Assembly: GCA_042140185.1 (NCBI GenBank)
Contig: CP159477.1
Span: forward strand, 186,001 to 250,000
Reading direction: 5' to 3'
DNA from: JANSXG01 sp024743075
GTDB taxonomy: Bacteria; Planctomycetota; Phycisphaerae; Phycisphaerales; UBA1924
DNA length: 64,000 bases
In this document: positions 45,955 through 55,642 of the stretch, piece by piece
How the letters are laid out: each line of letters starts with the position of its first letter
Numbering within the stretch: the first letter of the stretch is position 1
Position numbers and translations under genes: made by a program
Notes under the pieces: model-generated
What the model saw: the letters and a program-made list of their open reading frames with translations, nothing else
The model's database searches: none
Told to the model about the DNA's origin: nothing

Positions 45955-47100
45955 TCATCGCCTGCGTCGGGCCGCGACGATGCTGATACCGAACAGCATC
46001 AGGCTCGATGGCGTCGGCACACGCGCGACCCATCCGACATTCTCGCCGTCGTAGAACCCGGTGCCGACAAAGGTCAGGCCGTCGTCGGCCATGTCGGTGA
46101 TGCGGATCGCGATGAGGCCGTCGGGAAACTCGTAGCCAAGGCTCTCGATGTATTCGACGCCGTCGATCGGCGCCGAAGAGCCCGTAAGCCAGATCGCGGG
46201 CCCCCCGAATGAGCCGTCCCAGGCGTGCCCGGCGATGACCGAGCCGTCTCCCGTCGACGCGATGAGAGTCGGTTGCAGGAAGCTCTCTCCGAAGTTGCTC
46301 AGGTCGCGCAGTCCGGTCTCGAAGGACCAGGCGAACCCAGAGGGTGTCGGTTCAATGCCGCGTGAAGGCAACGCGGACCAACTCCCGAAGATCGTGGACC
46401 CGTCTGCGGACACACCCGTCGCCCGAGCGTTCACCGACGGGCCAAGCCCGGAGATGTAGACGCGGCCGGTGTCCTGAGTCCAGTACGACGAACGGGCTCC
46501 GCCAGGAGTGAACTCGTGCCCGGCGATCAACTCGCCCGTCGCGGAGATCCCTCCGACCCGAGAGGGACCGAGCGAGACGAGTTCGTCCTGGGCGTTCGAG
46601 AAGTACGCCTCGAGCGTGGTCGTGAAGATCGTCGAACCTCCGAAACGCGAGCCGTCCGAGTTGATCGCCGAAGCGGTGGTCAGGCCGATGCCCGCCGGTG
46701 GCTGAAACCGCTCGAAGGTCCCCGGTCCGCGCCAGCGGAACGCGCGGGACCCGCCCGGCCCGTTGACCGTGCCCACGATCGTCGAGCCGTCCGCCGAGAT
46801 CGCGCCTTCAACCATGTCCGCGAAATCGCCGGCCTTCATCGGCTCGACTCCATTTTCAGGTGTCCAGAAGCCGGGGTATCTCGGGCCCAGCCCCGCGAAG
46901 TCGCCATGGAGCGCGATGATGTTGCCGTTGTTCGACACGGCGTAGGGCGTGATGCCGCCGGGACCGCCGGGTGAATCGAGGCCGAGGATCTCAACCACGG
47001 GCGAGCCGGACGACTCGCCAGCAAGGGTGTCGGGGAGCGAGCAGAGGATGAGCGTTGCCGGTGCGAGAATCGCACCGGCCCGTTGAACATGCCGTTTCAT
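45955..47100 (-). CDS. Exported beta-repeat protein with PEP-CTERM-like exosortase tail
   Basis: The 381-residue protein has a signal peptide (AILAPATLILCSLPDTLAG). It then has repeated units of the type AISADGSTIVG, GVSADGSTIFG and ASTGDGSVIAG (about five), as in HAF-repeat beta-propellers. It ends with a sorting tail: VPTPSSL, a short hydrophobic helix (LMLFGISIVA) and RRRR. This tripartite tail marks a substrate of an exosortase, and the exosortase gene at 28245 is the likely enzyme. AGGAG lies 7 bases before the ATG. Its cell-surface role is unknown. Confidence 0.85.
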   Translation of the reverse strand: MKRHVQRAGAILAPATLILCSLPDTLAGESSGSPVVEILGLDSPGGPGGITPYAVSNNGNIIALHGDFAGLGPRYPGFWTPENGVEPMKAGDFADMVEGAISADGSTIVGTVNGPGGSRAFRWRGPGTFERFQPPAGIGLTTASAINSDGSRFGGSTIFTTTLEAYFSNAQDELVSLGPSRVGGISATGELIAGHEFTPGGARSSYWTQDTGRVYISGLGPSVNARATGVSADGSTIFGSWSALPSRGIEPTPSGFAWSFETGLRDLSNFGESFLQPTLIASTGDGSVIAGHAWDGSFGGPAIWLTGSSAPIDGVEYIESLGYEFPDGLIAIRITDMADDGLTFVGTGFYDGENVGWVARVPTPSSLMLFGISIVAARRRR

Positions 47101-47228
47101 GGGTGTCTCCTGCTGGTTCGGATCAAGTCGGCGATCCGCTCGGTTCGGGTAGACGCCCGCTCGGGTCGGAAGTTCCGGGGATTCGCCAGAATCGCCGGTG
47201 CTGTTCAGCCGATATCCTCTCCCGGACC

Positions 47229-48422
47229 ATGCCCATGCTTACGTACCACACCGCCGGAGAATCGCACGGACCCGCACTCGTCATCCTCGTGCAGGGGTTG
47301 CCGGCCGGCGTACCGATCGATCTCGACCTGATCAACACCGAACTCCGGCGCCGCCAGGGCGGCTACGGTCGCGGCGGGCGCCAGAAGATCGAGAAGGACA
47401 TGGTGCAGTTCCTCTCGGGCGTGCGCCGGGGCCGGACCATCGGCGCGCCCGTCGCCATGATGATGCCCAACAAGGACTCGCGCCTCGACGACCTCGAGCG
47501 CACCCCTCCCGTGCACCGGCCGCGCCCCGGTCACGCTGACCTCGCCGGCAGCGTGAAGTGGCTGACGACCGATTGCCGCGAGACGCTCGAACGCGCGAGC
47601 GCCCGCGAGACCGCCTCGCGCGTCGCCGCCGGCGCGCTCGCCCGCTGCTACCTGCGCGAACTCGGCATGGATGTGCTCGGGTTCGTGCGCGCGATCTACG
47701 ATGCTCAGACCGACGTTGAGGTCCGCCCCGACAACGCCGACGAGATCCGTGCCTGCGCGATGAAAGCGATGTCTGACTGCCCCGACGAGGCGGTCAGCGA
47801 GAAGATGCGTGCCGCGATCCGGCAGGCCAAGATCGACAAGGACACGGTGGGGGGGCTGGTCGAGGCCCATGTCTTCGGCTGCCCGATCGGGCTTGGCTCG
47901 TCGATGGACTGGCGCGACAAGCTCGACAGCCGCATCGCCGGGGCGGTCATGGGCATCCAGGCGTTCAAGGCGGTCGAGATCGGCATGGGGCGCGAATGCT
48001 CGTTCAAACGCGGCTCGGAAGTCCACGATCCGATCACATGGGACGGTGCCAAGCGTGAATCGAACACGCTCGGCTACGAGCGCACCCGGAACAACGCCGG
48101 CGGCCTCGAAGGCGGCATGACCAACGGCCAGCCCGTCGTCGTCACCGGCACCATGAAACCCATCGCGACCCTGCTGCAGGGCCTGCCCAGCGTGAACCTG
48201 AACACCAAAGAGGCCGAGCAGAGCCAGTACGAGCGCAGCGATGTCTGCGCGGTGTCCGCCGCGAGCGTGGTGATGGAGAATGTGGTGGCATTCGAGATCG
48301 CCCGCGCCTGCCGCGAGAAGTTCGGCGGCGACTCGATGACCGAAGTTCGCCAGAACTTCGATGCGTACATGAACACGGCACGGATGCTGCCTTTGAACCC
48401 GCCGGATCAGACGATCGCGTGA
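47229..48422 (+). CDS. aroC: Chorismate synthase
   Basis: The 397-residue FMN-dependent enzyme converts EPSP to chorismate. It shows the family signatures: TAGESHGPAL at the start, RRQGGYGRGGRQKIEKD, RPGHADLAG, SARETASRVAAGALARC and, near the end, NNAGGLEGGMTNGQPVVV and RSDVCAVSAASVVMENVVAF. The ATG at 47229 is used; an ATG two codons later is equally possible. TATCCT lies 10 bases before it, a near-leaderless arrangement. The gene is alone and divergent from the PEP-CTERM-like gene. Confidence 0.96.
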   Translation: MPMLTYHTAGESHGPALVILVQGLPAGVPIDLDLINTELRRRQGGYGRGGRQKIEKDMVQFLSGVRRGRTIGAPVAMMMPNKDSRLDDLERTPPVHRPRPGHADLAGSVKWLTTDCRETLERASARETASRVAAGALARCYLRELGMDVLGFVRAIYDAQTDVEVRPDNADEIRACAMKAMSDCPDEAVSEKMRAAIRQAKIDKDTVGGLVEAHVFGCPIGLGSSMDWRDKLDSRIAGAVMGIQAFKAVEIGMGRECSFKRGSEVHDPITWDGAKRESNTLGYERTRNNAGGLEGGMTNGQPVVVTGTMKPIATLLQGLPSVNLNTKEAEQSQYERSDVCAVSAASVVMENVVAFEIARACREKFGGDSMTEVRQNFDAYMNTARMLPLNPPDQTIA

Positions 48423-48467
48423 TTTCACCCTTTTCCAGATAGGAATCCATTCGAGATCGAACTTTTC

Positions 48468-48496
48468 TTGGTCAAACCACGCATTCGCGGTAGTCT
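48468..48496 (+). promoter_or_regulatory. Candidate promoter of the 48541 methyltransferase
   Basis: TTGGTC (48468-48473) and TAGTCT (48491-48496) are separated by 17 bases. The leader would be about 40 bases and includes GAAAGGGG. Confidence 0.55.
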
Positions 48497-48540
48497 GGAG
48501 GGGCAGCGAGCCCGCGCGGCTCGCGGAAAGGGGCTCCGCC

Positions 48541-49254
48541 ATGAGTCCGGTCGCACGCGAAACCGCTTCAACCGTGGACCTGCTCCGATCCGGCGCGATC
48601 GAGGTCGATGTGCCCGTCGAAGTCTGGACCCAGCGCTTCGAGTCGGTCTACCGAGAGGCTGCGGGCGATCGCGGGCGTGTGCCTTGGTCGCATCGCAGGC
48701 CCAGCCCGAGCATGGTGAACTGGATGAACGCCGCGGCCCCCGGACTGCTCCGACCGGGCGCCCGCGTCGCTGTCGTCGGGTGCGGTCTGGGCGACGACGC
48801 GGTGTTTCTGGCCGATCGGGGCTACGACGTCACGGCGTTCGATGTCTCACAGACTGCGATTGACTGGGCCAAACGCCTGCATCCGCGTCACGCCGACCTG
48901 TTCGAGGTGGCCGATCTGCTCGATTTGCCGGCCTGTCTGCGCCATCGATTCGATCTGGCGGTCGAGGTTCACACGCTTCAGGCCCTTCCGCCGGCCTGTC
49001 GGGCGGATCTGGCCGGCGGCATCGCGGACCTGCTGGTTCACGGCGGGATTGTCGTGGCCTGCGCGCGCGGGCGGGGTGATGACGAGCCGCTCAAGGGGCT
49101 GAGCGGACCACCATTCCCGTTCACGCCGCGTGAATTGGCCGACACGCTGGCGAGAGCCGGTCTGGAGGCGGTGGACGAGGTTTGCTCGTTCGACGACGAG
49201 AATGACCCGCCAGTAAATCGTCTGAGAGCGGTCTATCGACGCTGCGACCGCTGA
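48541..49254 (+). CDS. SAM-dependent methyltransferase, substrate unknown
   Basis: The 237-residue protein has a class I methyltransferase core: ARVAVVGCGLGDDAVFLADRG (motif I, residues about 75-95), VTAFDVSQTAIDWAKR and FDLAVEVHTLQALP, then a motif near LLVHGGIVVACARG. The PWSHRRPSPSMVNWMN segment before the core resembles the N-terminal cap of thiopurine/halide-type enzymes. The substrate cannot be named. It has its own promoter and no partner gene. Confidence 0.8.
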   Translation: MSPVARETASTVDLLRSGAIEVDVPVEVWTQRFESVYREAAGDRGRVPWSHRRPSPSMVNWMNAAAPGLLRPGARVAVVGCGLGDDAVFLADRGYDVTAFDVSQTAIDWAKRLHPRHADLFEVADLLDLPACLRHRFDLAVEVHTLQALPPACRADLAGGIADLLVHGGIVVACARGRGDDEPLKGLSGPPFPFTPRELADTLARAGLEAVDEVCSFDDENDPPVNRLRAVYRRCDR

Positions 49255-49678
49255 AACTGCGGACCGGGGATTCGAGAAAAATTCGGAAAACCGGGCCCCC
49301 CATGCGGAACCGGCTAACCCTTTATTACGAATACCTTTACGGTGATCGGTCGACTTGGGTACGATCGCTCCGGCAGGCGAAGACATTCGCCGGGCCCAGC
49401 GGACCTGCCCGCGACCGCAGCTCGACCGTCGTTTCACTCCGGACCGTCAGATGGAACCGTTCGGAACGATGGGAAGTGAGTCAGGCGAAGTCGCTCGGCG
49501 ACCAGAGGCGCGTTTCCTCGATCCGGGGGTGACGCTCAGGTCGGCGGGCTTCGCCTGTTTCGAGACCGGTTCTGGGGCTGTTCCGGGGGCATCAGATGTG
49601 TGGTCCGCGCAGGAGCCATGGTGTACCGTGACCGAAGAACCAGACCGCTCTAGTAAGGGGTCGAAGGAGAGTTCAGGA
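49255..49678 (+). other. Long upstream region of the prepilin-like gene
   Basis: No convincing gene is seen in these 424 bases; a 76-codon ORF from 49302 has no recognisable features. A promoter candidate, TTTACG-N18-TACGAT (49336-49365), would give a leader of about 300 bases. AAGGAG at 49664-49669 is the ribosome-binding site of the next gene. Confidence 0.45.
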
Positions 49679-50764
49679 ATGAAATTCAAACGCACCGATT
49701 GCGCGACTGAGCGCTCCGGGTTCACGCTGGTCGAACTGCTGGTCGTGATGGCGATTATCGCGATCCTCGTCGCGATCGCTTTGCCGGCGTTCAGCCGCGT
49801 GCGCACGCAGGCTCGCATCTCGACGACGCAGACGCTGATGTCCTCGCTCAACGCGGGCGTCGCCCAGTACCAGACGGACCGGCGCCGCCTGCCTGGGCTG
49901 TTCGGTGCTGAAGATATCGGCAGCGATGACAACTTCACCGGCGGCTGGAAGAACCGTCCCGGCATCACGGCGCTCGAGAACGCGCTGATCGATCTCGCGG
50001 GCGGTGGGTTTTCCTCCGAACAGGAACTTCAGAACGCGGGCTTCGAGGTCGGCGACGCGATCGAAGTCGAACTCAACGACCGTATCGTCTACATCATCCC
50101 CGCTCTCGTCGGCTCGGTCTCGGAGACGGCGTACGTCGATCTCGGCGGCGATTCCCTCGTCGCTCTCGAAGGTCAGAATTCCAACCTTGAAGGCAACGGC
50201 ATCCCGGATGTGCTCGACGCGTTCGGTACCCCGATCATGATGTGGGCACAGAACGAGCAGGCCGGGCGTAATGCCTCGTATGTGCTCGACAACACGCGGG
50301 CGAACGAGAAGGCGCTCTTCTACTGGGCCTCGAACGGCTCGTACGCCATGTCGGCGTTCCCGCGCGGTTCGTTCAACTCACTCAGCAACCCGCCGCAGGG
50401 CGTTGCGCAGTACCGCCGGAGCCTGCTCAGCTCGTTCCTGATCCCGGGCGAGCGTGAGCGAAGCCTGAGCATCATGGCGTTGACCGGCAACCGCGCCTTC
50501 CCGACGACTTCGTCATCGATCGCCAACCCCGGCGGTATCGGCGGCGGCACCGAGGTGCTGGTCCCGGCGCAGCCCCGGGGAGAGACGATCTTCGTCTCCG
50601 CCGGTCCGGACAAGATCTACCTGAACGGCTTCCCGTCGAACGCGACGACGCCCGATTTCACCACGGCGATCTACACGCCGACCGGCGACTTCGATGCGAA
50701 CCAGGTCGATTCCGACGGCAAGCCGATCGAGTTGTTCGACGAGGTCATCCTCGGCGGCGGCTGA
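49679..50764 (+). CDS. Type II/IV prepilin-like protein
   Basis: The 361-residue protein has a prepilin leader followed by the canonical GFTLVELLVVMAIIAILVAIALP helix (start of this motif near residue 14), with the Glu at mature position 5. It is therefore processed by a prepilin peptidase and can enter a pseudopilus. The globular part is longer than a GspG pseudopilin and includes a segment SAGPDKIYLNG near the C-terminus, like the Ca-binding loop of pseudopilins. It stands alone, as is common in Planctomycetota, with many such orphan genes per genome. AAGGAG lies 9 bases before the ATG. Confidence 0.85.
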   Translation: MKFKRTDCATERSGFTLVELLVVMAIIAILVAIALPAFSRVRTQARISTTQTLMSSLNAGVAQYQTDRRRLPGLFGAEDIGSDDNFTGGWKNRPGITALENALIDLAGGGFSSEQELQNAGFEVGDAIEVELNDRIVYIIPALVGSVSETAYVDLGGDSLVALEGQNSNLEGNGIPDVLDAFGTPIMMWAQNEQAGRNASYVLDNTRANEKALFYWASNGSYAMSAFPRGSFNSLSNPPQGVAQYRRSLLSSFLIPGERERSLSIMALTGNRAFPTTSSSIANPGGIGGGTEVLVPAQPRGETIFVSAGPDKIYLNGFPSNATTPDFTTAIYTPTGDFDANQVDSDGKPIELFDEVILGGG

Positions 50765-50791
50765 TCTGGCCCCACCGTCAACGCAGCTTTC

Positions 50792-50823
50792 GCACGGGCC
50801 CTACGGGTCCGTGCTTTATTTTT
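50792..50823 (+). terminator. Rho-independent terminator after the prepilin gene
   Basis: A 10-bp stem (50792-50801 with 50805-50814, one G-T pair) with a 3-base loop is followed by TTTATTTTT. Confidence 0.9.
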
Positions 50824-50870
50824 GGCTCCGGTCCCCGCCGAGGAATCCCCGCAATCCTGCTTGGTTCACT

Positions 50871-50898
50871 TTGGCTTTTGCTCCCGAACCGCTAGCAT
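50871..50898 (+). promoter_or_regulatory. Promoter of the bimodular amidohydrolase, near-leaderless
   Basis: TTGGCT (50871-50876) and TAGCAT (50893-50898) are 16 bases apart, and the ATG at 50906 follows 7 bases later. Confidence 0.6.
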
Positions 50899-50905
50899 CT
50901 GGGCC

Positions 50906-53900
50906 ATGCCAATCCAATCCTTGCGTTCCGTCGCCTCGCGCCTTGCGCGTCGGCATTCCCGCCCACGAGCGATCGGCGTATTGCTGGGCCTTCTGGTTCC
51001 CGGCCTCGCGCTCGCCCAGCCATCGCAGCCGGTAAACGGTCCGCGACAGGTCGACCCCGGATGGCACGCGCTCGTGGGCGCGACCGTCACTACCGAACCC
51101 GGGAACACGATTGAGAACGCGACGCTGGTCGTGCGCAACGGCGTGATCGTCAGCATCGAGGCCGATGCCGAACCCCCGGCGGGCGCTCGGGTCTGGGACG
51201 TCAGCGGCCTGCGGATCTACCCCGGCCTGATCGAACCCTACGCTCCGGTTGCGATCCCCGCTCCGGACGAGGCGTCCGCCGGATCGCACTGGAACGCCGC
51301 CATCGCGGCCCAGCGCACTGCGCTGGCCGGCGAGAGCCTGACCGCGTCCGATCGTGAGAAGCTGCGATCGATGGGCTTCGTCGTCGCGCACATCGCGCCG
51401 GATGACGGACTGCTTCGAGGTCAGAGCGCGGTCGTTTCGCTCGGCGAAGACCGCAATGTCAGTGATCCGACCGCGCGGGTCGTAACGGATCGGCTGTGGC
51501 ACACCGCAGCGCTCCGTCGCGGCGGGCTGGGGAGCGCGTACCCCGGCTCGCGCATGGGTTCGATCGCGCTGGTCCGCCAGACGCTCGCCGACGCACAGTG
51601 GTGGCCCGAAGCGCACGAAGCGCACGAACAAGACCCGTCGCGGTTCTCGCGGCCGGCTCCCAACGACCCTGTCGCCACGCTTTCCGACGGCGGCGCTTTG
51701 TTCTTCATCGTCGATGACGAACTCGACCTGCTGCGCACCGCTCGACTGGCCGGCGAGTTTGATCGCGACGCCGTGTTCGTCGGCACCGGCACAGAGTTTC
51801 GACGCCTCGACGCCATCGCCGCGCTCGAGCGGCCAGTGATCATCCCGCTGTCCTACCCGAGCCGCCCGCAGGTGGACTCGATCGGCGACCAGAACGCGGT
51901 GTCGCTCCGCGATCTCATGATGTGGGAGCAGGCCCCGACGAACGCACGTCGCCTGCACGATGCGGGCGTGCCGCTCGCGATCACATCGTCGCGGCTCCGC
52001 CGGGGCGAGAAGTTCTGGCCGAACCTGAAAAAGGCGATCGACCACGGACTCACTGAAGAAGACGCCCTCGCCCTGCTCACCACCGCGCCCGCCGAGATGC
52101 TCGGCATCGCCTCGCGCTACGGCACAATCGAGGCTGGGAAGCAGGCCAGCTTCATCGTTACCGATGGTGAACTGCTCTCCGGCAAGGCGACTATTCGCGA
52201 CGTGTGGACCGACGGCCAGCGCCACGAGATCGAGGCCGCGCCGGAGACGACGCTGAGCGGCGAGTACGAGACGACACTCAGCGTTGACGGCACAACCGTC
52301 AGCATGCGTGTCGAAGCGGGCGGGAAGTCCACCAAGGTCACCTTCGTCCACGGGCCGGAAGCGACTGAGGGTGAGGATGATTCGAAGACCGAGGTCGGTG
52401 CACGCAAGGTCGAGCGCATGGGCGATCGGCTGAACTTCCTCATCGACGGCGCACTCTTCGGTGCGTCGGATTCCACCGCGACCGTCCGCGTGTCGTTCGA
52501 CGGCGAGCGGGTGCTCGGCGTGGCGATGCTGACCGGAGCACGCGAGGTCACCTTTAGCGCGCAGCGTCAGGCGACCGGCGAGGAAGAATCGGACGACTCG
52601 GATGAGGACAAGGAAGCCGAGTCGCCCGATGTTCCCGAGAAACTCGCGCTTCCCTTCGGCGCGTTCGCCTACGACGAGATGCCCCGGCAAGAGCCCGTGG
52701 TCATTCACAACGCCACCATCTGGACCAATACCGATGAGGGCGTCATCGAGAACGGTTACGTCATCTTCCGAGACGGCAAGATCGAGCGGGTCGCGTCGGG
52801 CGAGCCCGGCGGCCTGCCACGCATTTATCGCTGGATCGATGCCGAAGGCCGCCACGTGACGCCCGGCATGCTCGACTGCCACAGCCACACCGGCATCGAC
52901 GGCGGCGTGAACGAGGGTACCCAGGCCGTGACCGCCGAGGTCGCGATCTACGACGTCATCGACCCCGATGACATCAACTGGTACCGCCAGCTCGCCGGTG
53001 GCGTTACCGGCGTGAACCAACTCCACGGCTCCGCAAACCCGATCGGTGGGCAGAACTCCGTCGTGAAGCTCCGCTGGGGCGTCGAGCATCCCGACGACAT
53101 GCGGATGGGGGCGCGCCGAGCGGCATCAAGTTCGCGCTCGGCGAGAACGTCAAGCAGTCCAACTGGGGCGGCAACGGCCGCTACCCGCAGACGCGCATGG
53201 GCGTTGAGACGACCATCGTCGACGCGTTCGTCGCCGCCCGCGAGTATGCCCAGCGCCGCGATCGGGCCCGTCGCAGCGGCGAGCCGTTCCGCACGGACTA
53301 CGAACTCCAGGTCCTCAGCGAGATCCTCGACGGCGATCGCCTGATCCACTGCCACAGCTACCGCCAGGACGAGATCCTCATGCTCTGCCGCGTCGCCGAG
53401 GAGTTTGGCTTCGTGATCGGCAGCTTCCAGCACGTGCTCGAGGGCTACAAGGTCGCCGAGGCGATCGCCGAGCACTCGCTCGGCGGTTCGTCGTTCAGCG
53501 ACTGGTGGGCCTACAAGTTCGAGGTGTTCGACGCCGTGCCCTACAACGGCGCGATCATGCATGATGTCGGCGTGACCGTGACCTTCAACTCCGACTCCAA
53601 CGAGGTCGCACGCCGGCTGAACACCGAGGCCGCCAAGGCCGTGAAATACGGCGACGTCTCGCCCGAGGAAGCCCTGAAGTTCGTGACCCTCAACGTCGCG
53701 AAGCAGTTGCGCATCGAGGACCGCGTCGGCTCGATCGCTCCCGGCATGGACGCGGACATCGCGGTCTGGACCGCCAGCCCGCTGAGTTCGTTCGCCCGCT
53801 GCGAGAGGACGTTCGTCGACGGTCGCGAGATGTTCTCGCTGGAACGCGATGCGGAACTGCGCCGGGCGATGATCGCCGAGCGTGACCGGATCATCCAGAA

Positions 53901-54159
53901 GATCATCGCCGACAAGAAGGCAAAGCCCGACGACGGGCCGGCCGAGGAAGCCGAGACCGAAGCGCAGCGTGCGATGGACCAGCTCGCTTCGGCGAACCTG
54001 TCGCCCACAGAGATGATCGAGGCGTACCGGCGCGTCCAGCAGCTCGCCGCTCTCGAGCAGCAGTACCTGTTCAAGCGTCGCAACGGCATCGATCCGCTCG
54101 CGACACGCCCCGGTGAGTGCGGCTGCGACGAGCAGAGCCTGCTCTCCCAGACCCGCTGA
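50906..54159 (+). CDS. Exported bimodular amidohydrolase (apparent frameshift)
   Basis: The product of about 1084 residues has a signal peptide (GVLLGLLVPGLALAQ) and two amidohydrolase-type halves. The first half has the outer beta-sandwich but reads YPGLIEPYAPV where active enzymes have PGLxDxHxH, so it lacks the first metal ligands. The second half is canonical: TPGMLDCHSHTGI, RLIHCHSYRQDEI, GVTVTFNSDSNE and GSIAPGMDADIAVW. An acidic linker (EEESDDSDEDKEAESPD) lies between. One G appears lost in a GGGGG run at 53107-53111. It ends in a Cys-rich CGCDE. The substrate is unknown. Confidence 0.82.
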
Positions 54160-54211
54160 TTCCCCGTTCGACCAGGACCTCAATACCCCCCGCGCCGAAA
54201 GGCCCGCGACC

Positions 54212-55582
54212 ATGAAGAAGCTCCTCGCAACCTGCCAGATCCTCGCCGCCGCGGCGTGCGTGGCCACCACGGCATCACTCGCCAACGCGCAGGACCTCGG
54301 CGTCAAGGCCCCGCCTCAGGACCATCCGGTCATCCTGGTCGGCACGGTGCACACCGTGTCCGACGGGACGATCGAGAACGGCATGGTCATGTTCGACGAC
54401 GGCGTGATCACGACGGTCGGCGACGCCGAGATGCTCCAGCGCATGCGGCTGACCGAAGACGTCGAGGTGATCGAGCTGCCCGAGGGCATGCACATCTACC
54501 CCGGCCTGATCGGCGCGAACACCATCATCGGCCTCACAGAGATCAGTTCCGTCCGCGCGACTCTGGACTACTCCGAGGTTGGTGAGTTCACGCCCGAAGC
54601 GCGAGCGATCGTCAGCGTCAACCCGGACTCGACGATCATCCCCGTCACGCGATCAGCCGGCATCATGACCGTCGGCGTGCTGCCGCAGGGCGGGAACATC
54701 ACCGGTCGCGCCGCGGTCATCCGCATGGACGGCTGGACCTGGGAAGACCTCGCGATCGAGCAGGACGCCGGGCTGGTCGTGAACTGGCCGAGCGTGCGCC
54801 CGTCGAGCGCGTGGTGGGTGACTACGCCGCGCGCGGAGCAGATCGAGCGGGCCGAGCGTCGCCTGCGTGAGATCGACGAGTTCTTCACGAGCGCCGCGTC
54901 GTACCTCGACGCGAAAGCCGCCGATGACTCGGTGCCGACCGACATCCGCTACGACGCGATGGGGCCCGCGCTCCGCGGCGAGAAGCCTGTGTACATCCGC
55001 GCGAACGAAGTCCAGCAGATCGAGAGCGCGGTCGAATGGGCGTCCGGTCGCGGGCTGAAGGCGATCATCGTTGGCGGTCGCGACGCCGCGATGTGCGCTG
55101 ACCTGCTCAAGGCGAAGGATGTTGGCGTCATCGTCGACGGCGTGCACCGCCTGCCCGGCGATCGCGACGACTTCTACGACGAGCCGTTCACCCTGCCGTC
55201 GCGTCTGGAAGCGGCCGGCGTTCGCTGGTGCCTCGCCAGCGGCGAGGAGACCGCCCACGAGCGGAACCTCGCCCACAACGCCGGCACTGCCGTGGCCTAC
55301 GGGCTCGACCCGGAAGCCGGCATCAGGTCAATCACGCTTTCGGCTGCCGAACTGCTCGGCGTGGCCGACCGGATCGGTTCCATCGAAGAAGGCAAGGCGG
55401 CGACGCTCATCGTGACCGACGGCAACCCCATGGAAGTGACCACGCAGACCTGGATCGCCTTCATCGACGGTCGCCGGATCAGTCTCGCCGACAAGCAGAA
55501 GATCCTGACCGAGAAGTATCTGGAGAAGTACCGCCAGCTCGGGCTGCTCGATGAAGATGAGGGTGCCGACGAGCCGGAGTGA
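54212..55582 (+). CDS. Exported amidohydrolase-like protein lacking metal ligands
   Basis: The 456-residue protein has a signal peptide (MKKLLATCQILAAAACVAT, ending near ANAQ). It resembles the first half of the preceding gene, with VHTVSDGTIENGMVMFDDGVITTVGD and IYPGLIGANTIIGL. The HxH metal motif is replaced (GANT), and later metal His/Asp residues are not evident, so it is probably not a normal hydrolase. The end matches the family (GVADRIGSIEEGKAATLIVTDGNP). It starts 52 bases after the bimodular gene, so they are likely co-transcribed and may form one complex. Confidence 0.8.
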   Translation: MKKLLATCQILAAAACVATTASLANAQDLGVKAPPQDHPVILVGTVHTVSDGTIENGMVMFDDGVITTVGDAEMLQRMRLTEDVEVIELPEGMHIYPGLIGANTIIGLTEISSVRATLDYSEVGEFTPEARAIVSVNPDSTIIPVTRSAGIMTVGVLPQGGNITGRAAVIRMDGWTWEDLAIEQDAGLVVNWPSVRPSSAWWVTTPRAEQIERAERRLREIDEFFTSAASYLDAKAADDSVPTDIRYDAMGPALRGEKPVYIRANEVQQIESAVEWASGRGLKAIIVGGRDAAMCADLLKAKDVGVIVDGVHRLPGDRDDFYDEPFTLPSRLEAAGVRWCLASGEETAHERNLAHNAGTAVAYGLDPEAGIRSITLSAAELLGVADRIGSIEEGKAATLIVTDGNPMEVTTQTWIAFIDGRRISLADKQKILTEKYLEKYRQLGLLDEDEGADEPE

Positions 55583-55642
55583 GCGTCCACCGGGCTCTGG
55601 TAAGGTGTGCGCCTCATCTGCCTTTGCATCGCAGGACGCACC

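Noticed and set aside
49302..49532. 76-codon ORF upstream of the prepilin gene
   Set aside because: No recognisable features; it crosses the candidate promoter at 49336-49365.
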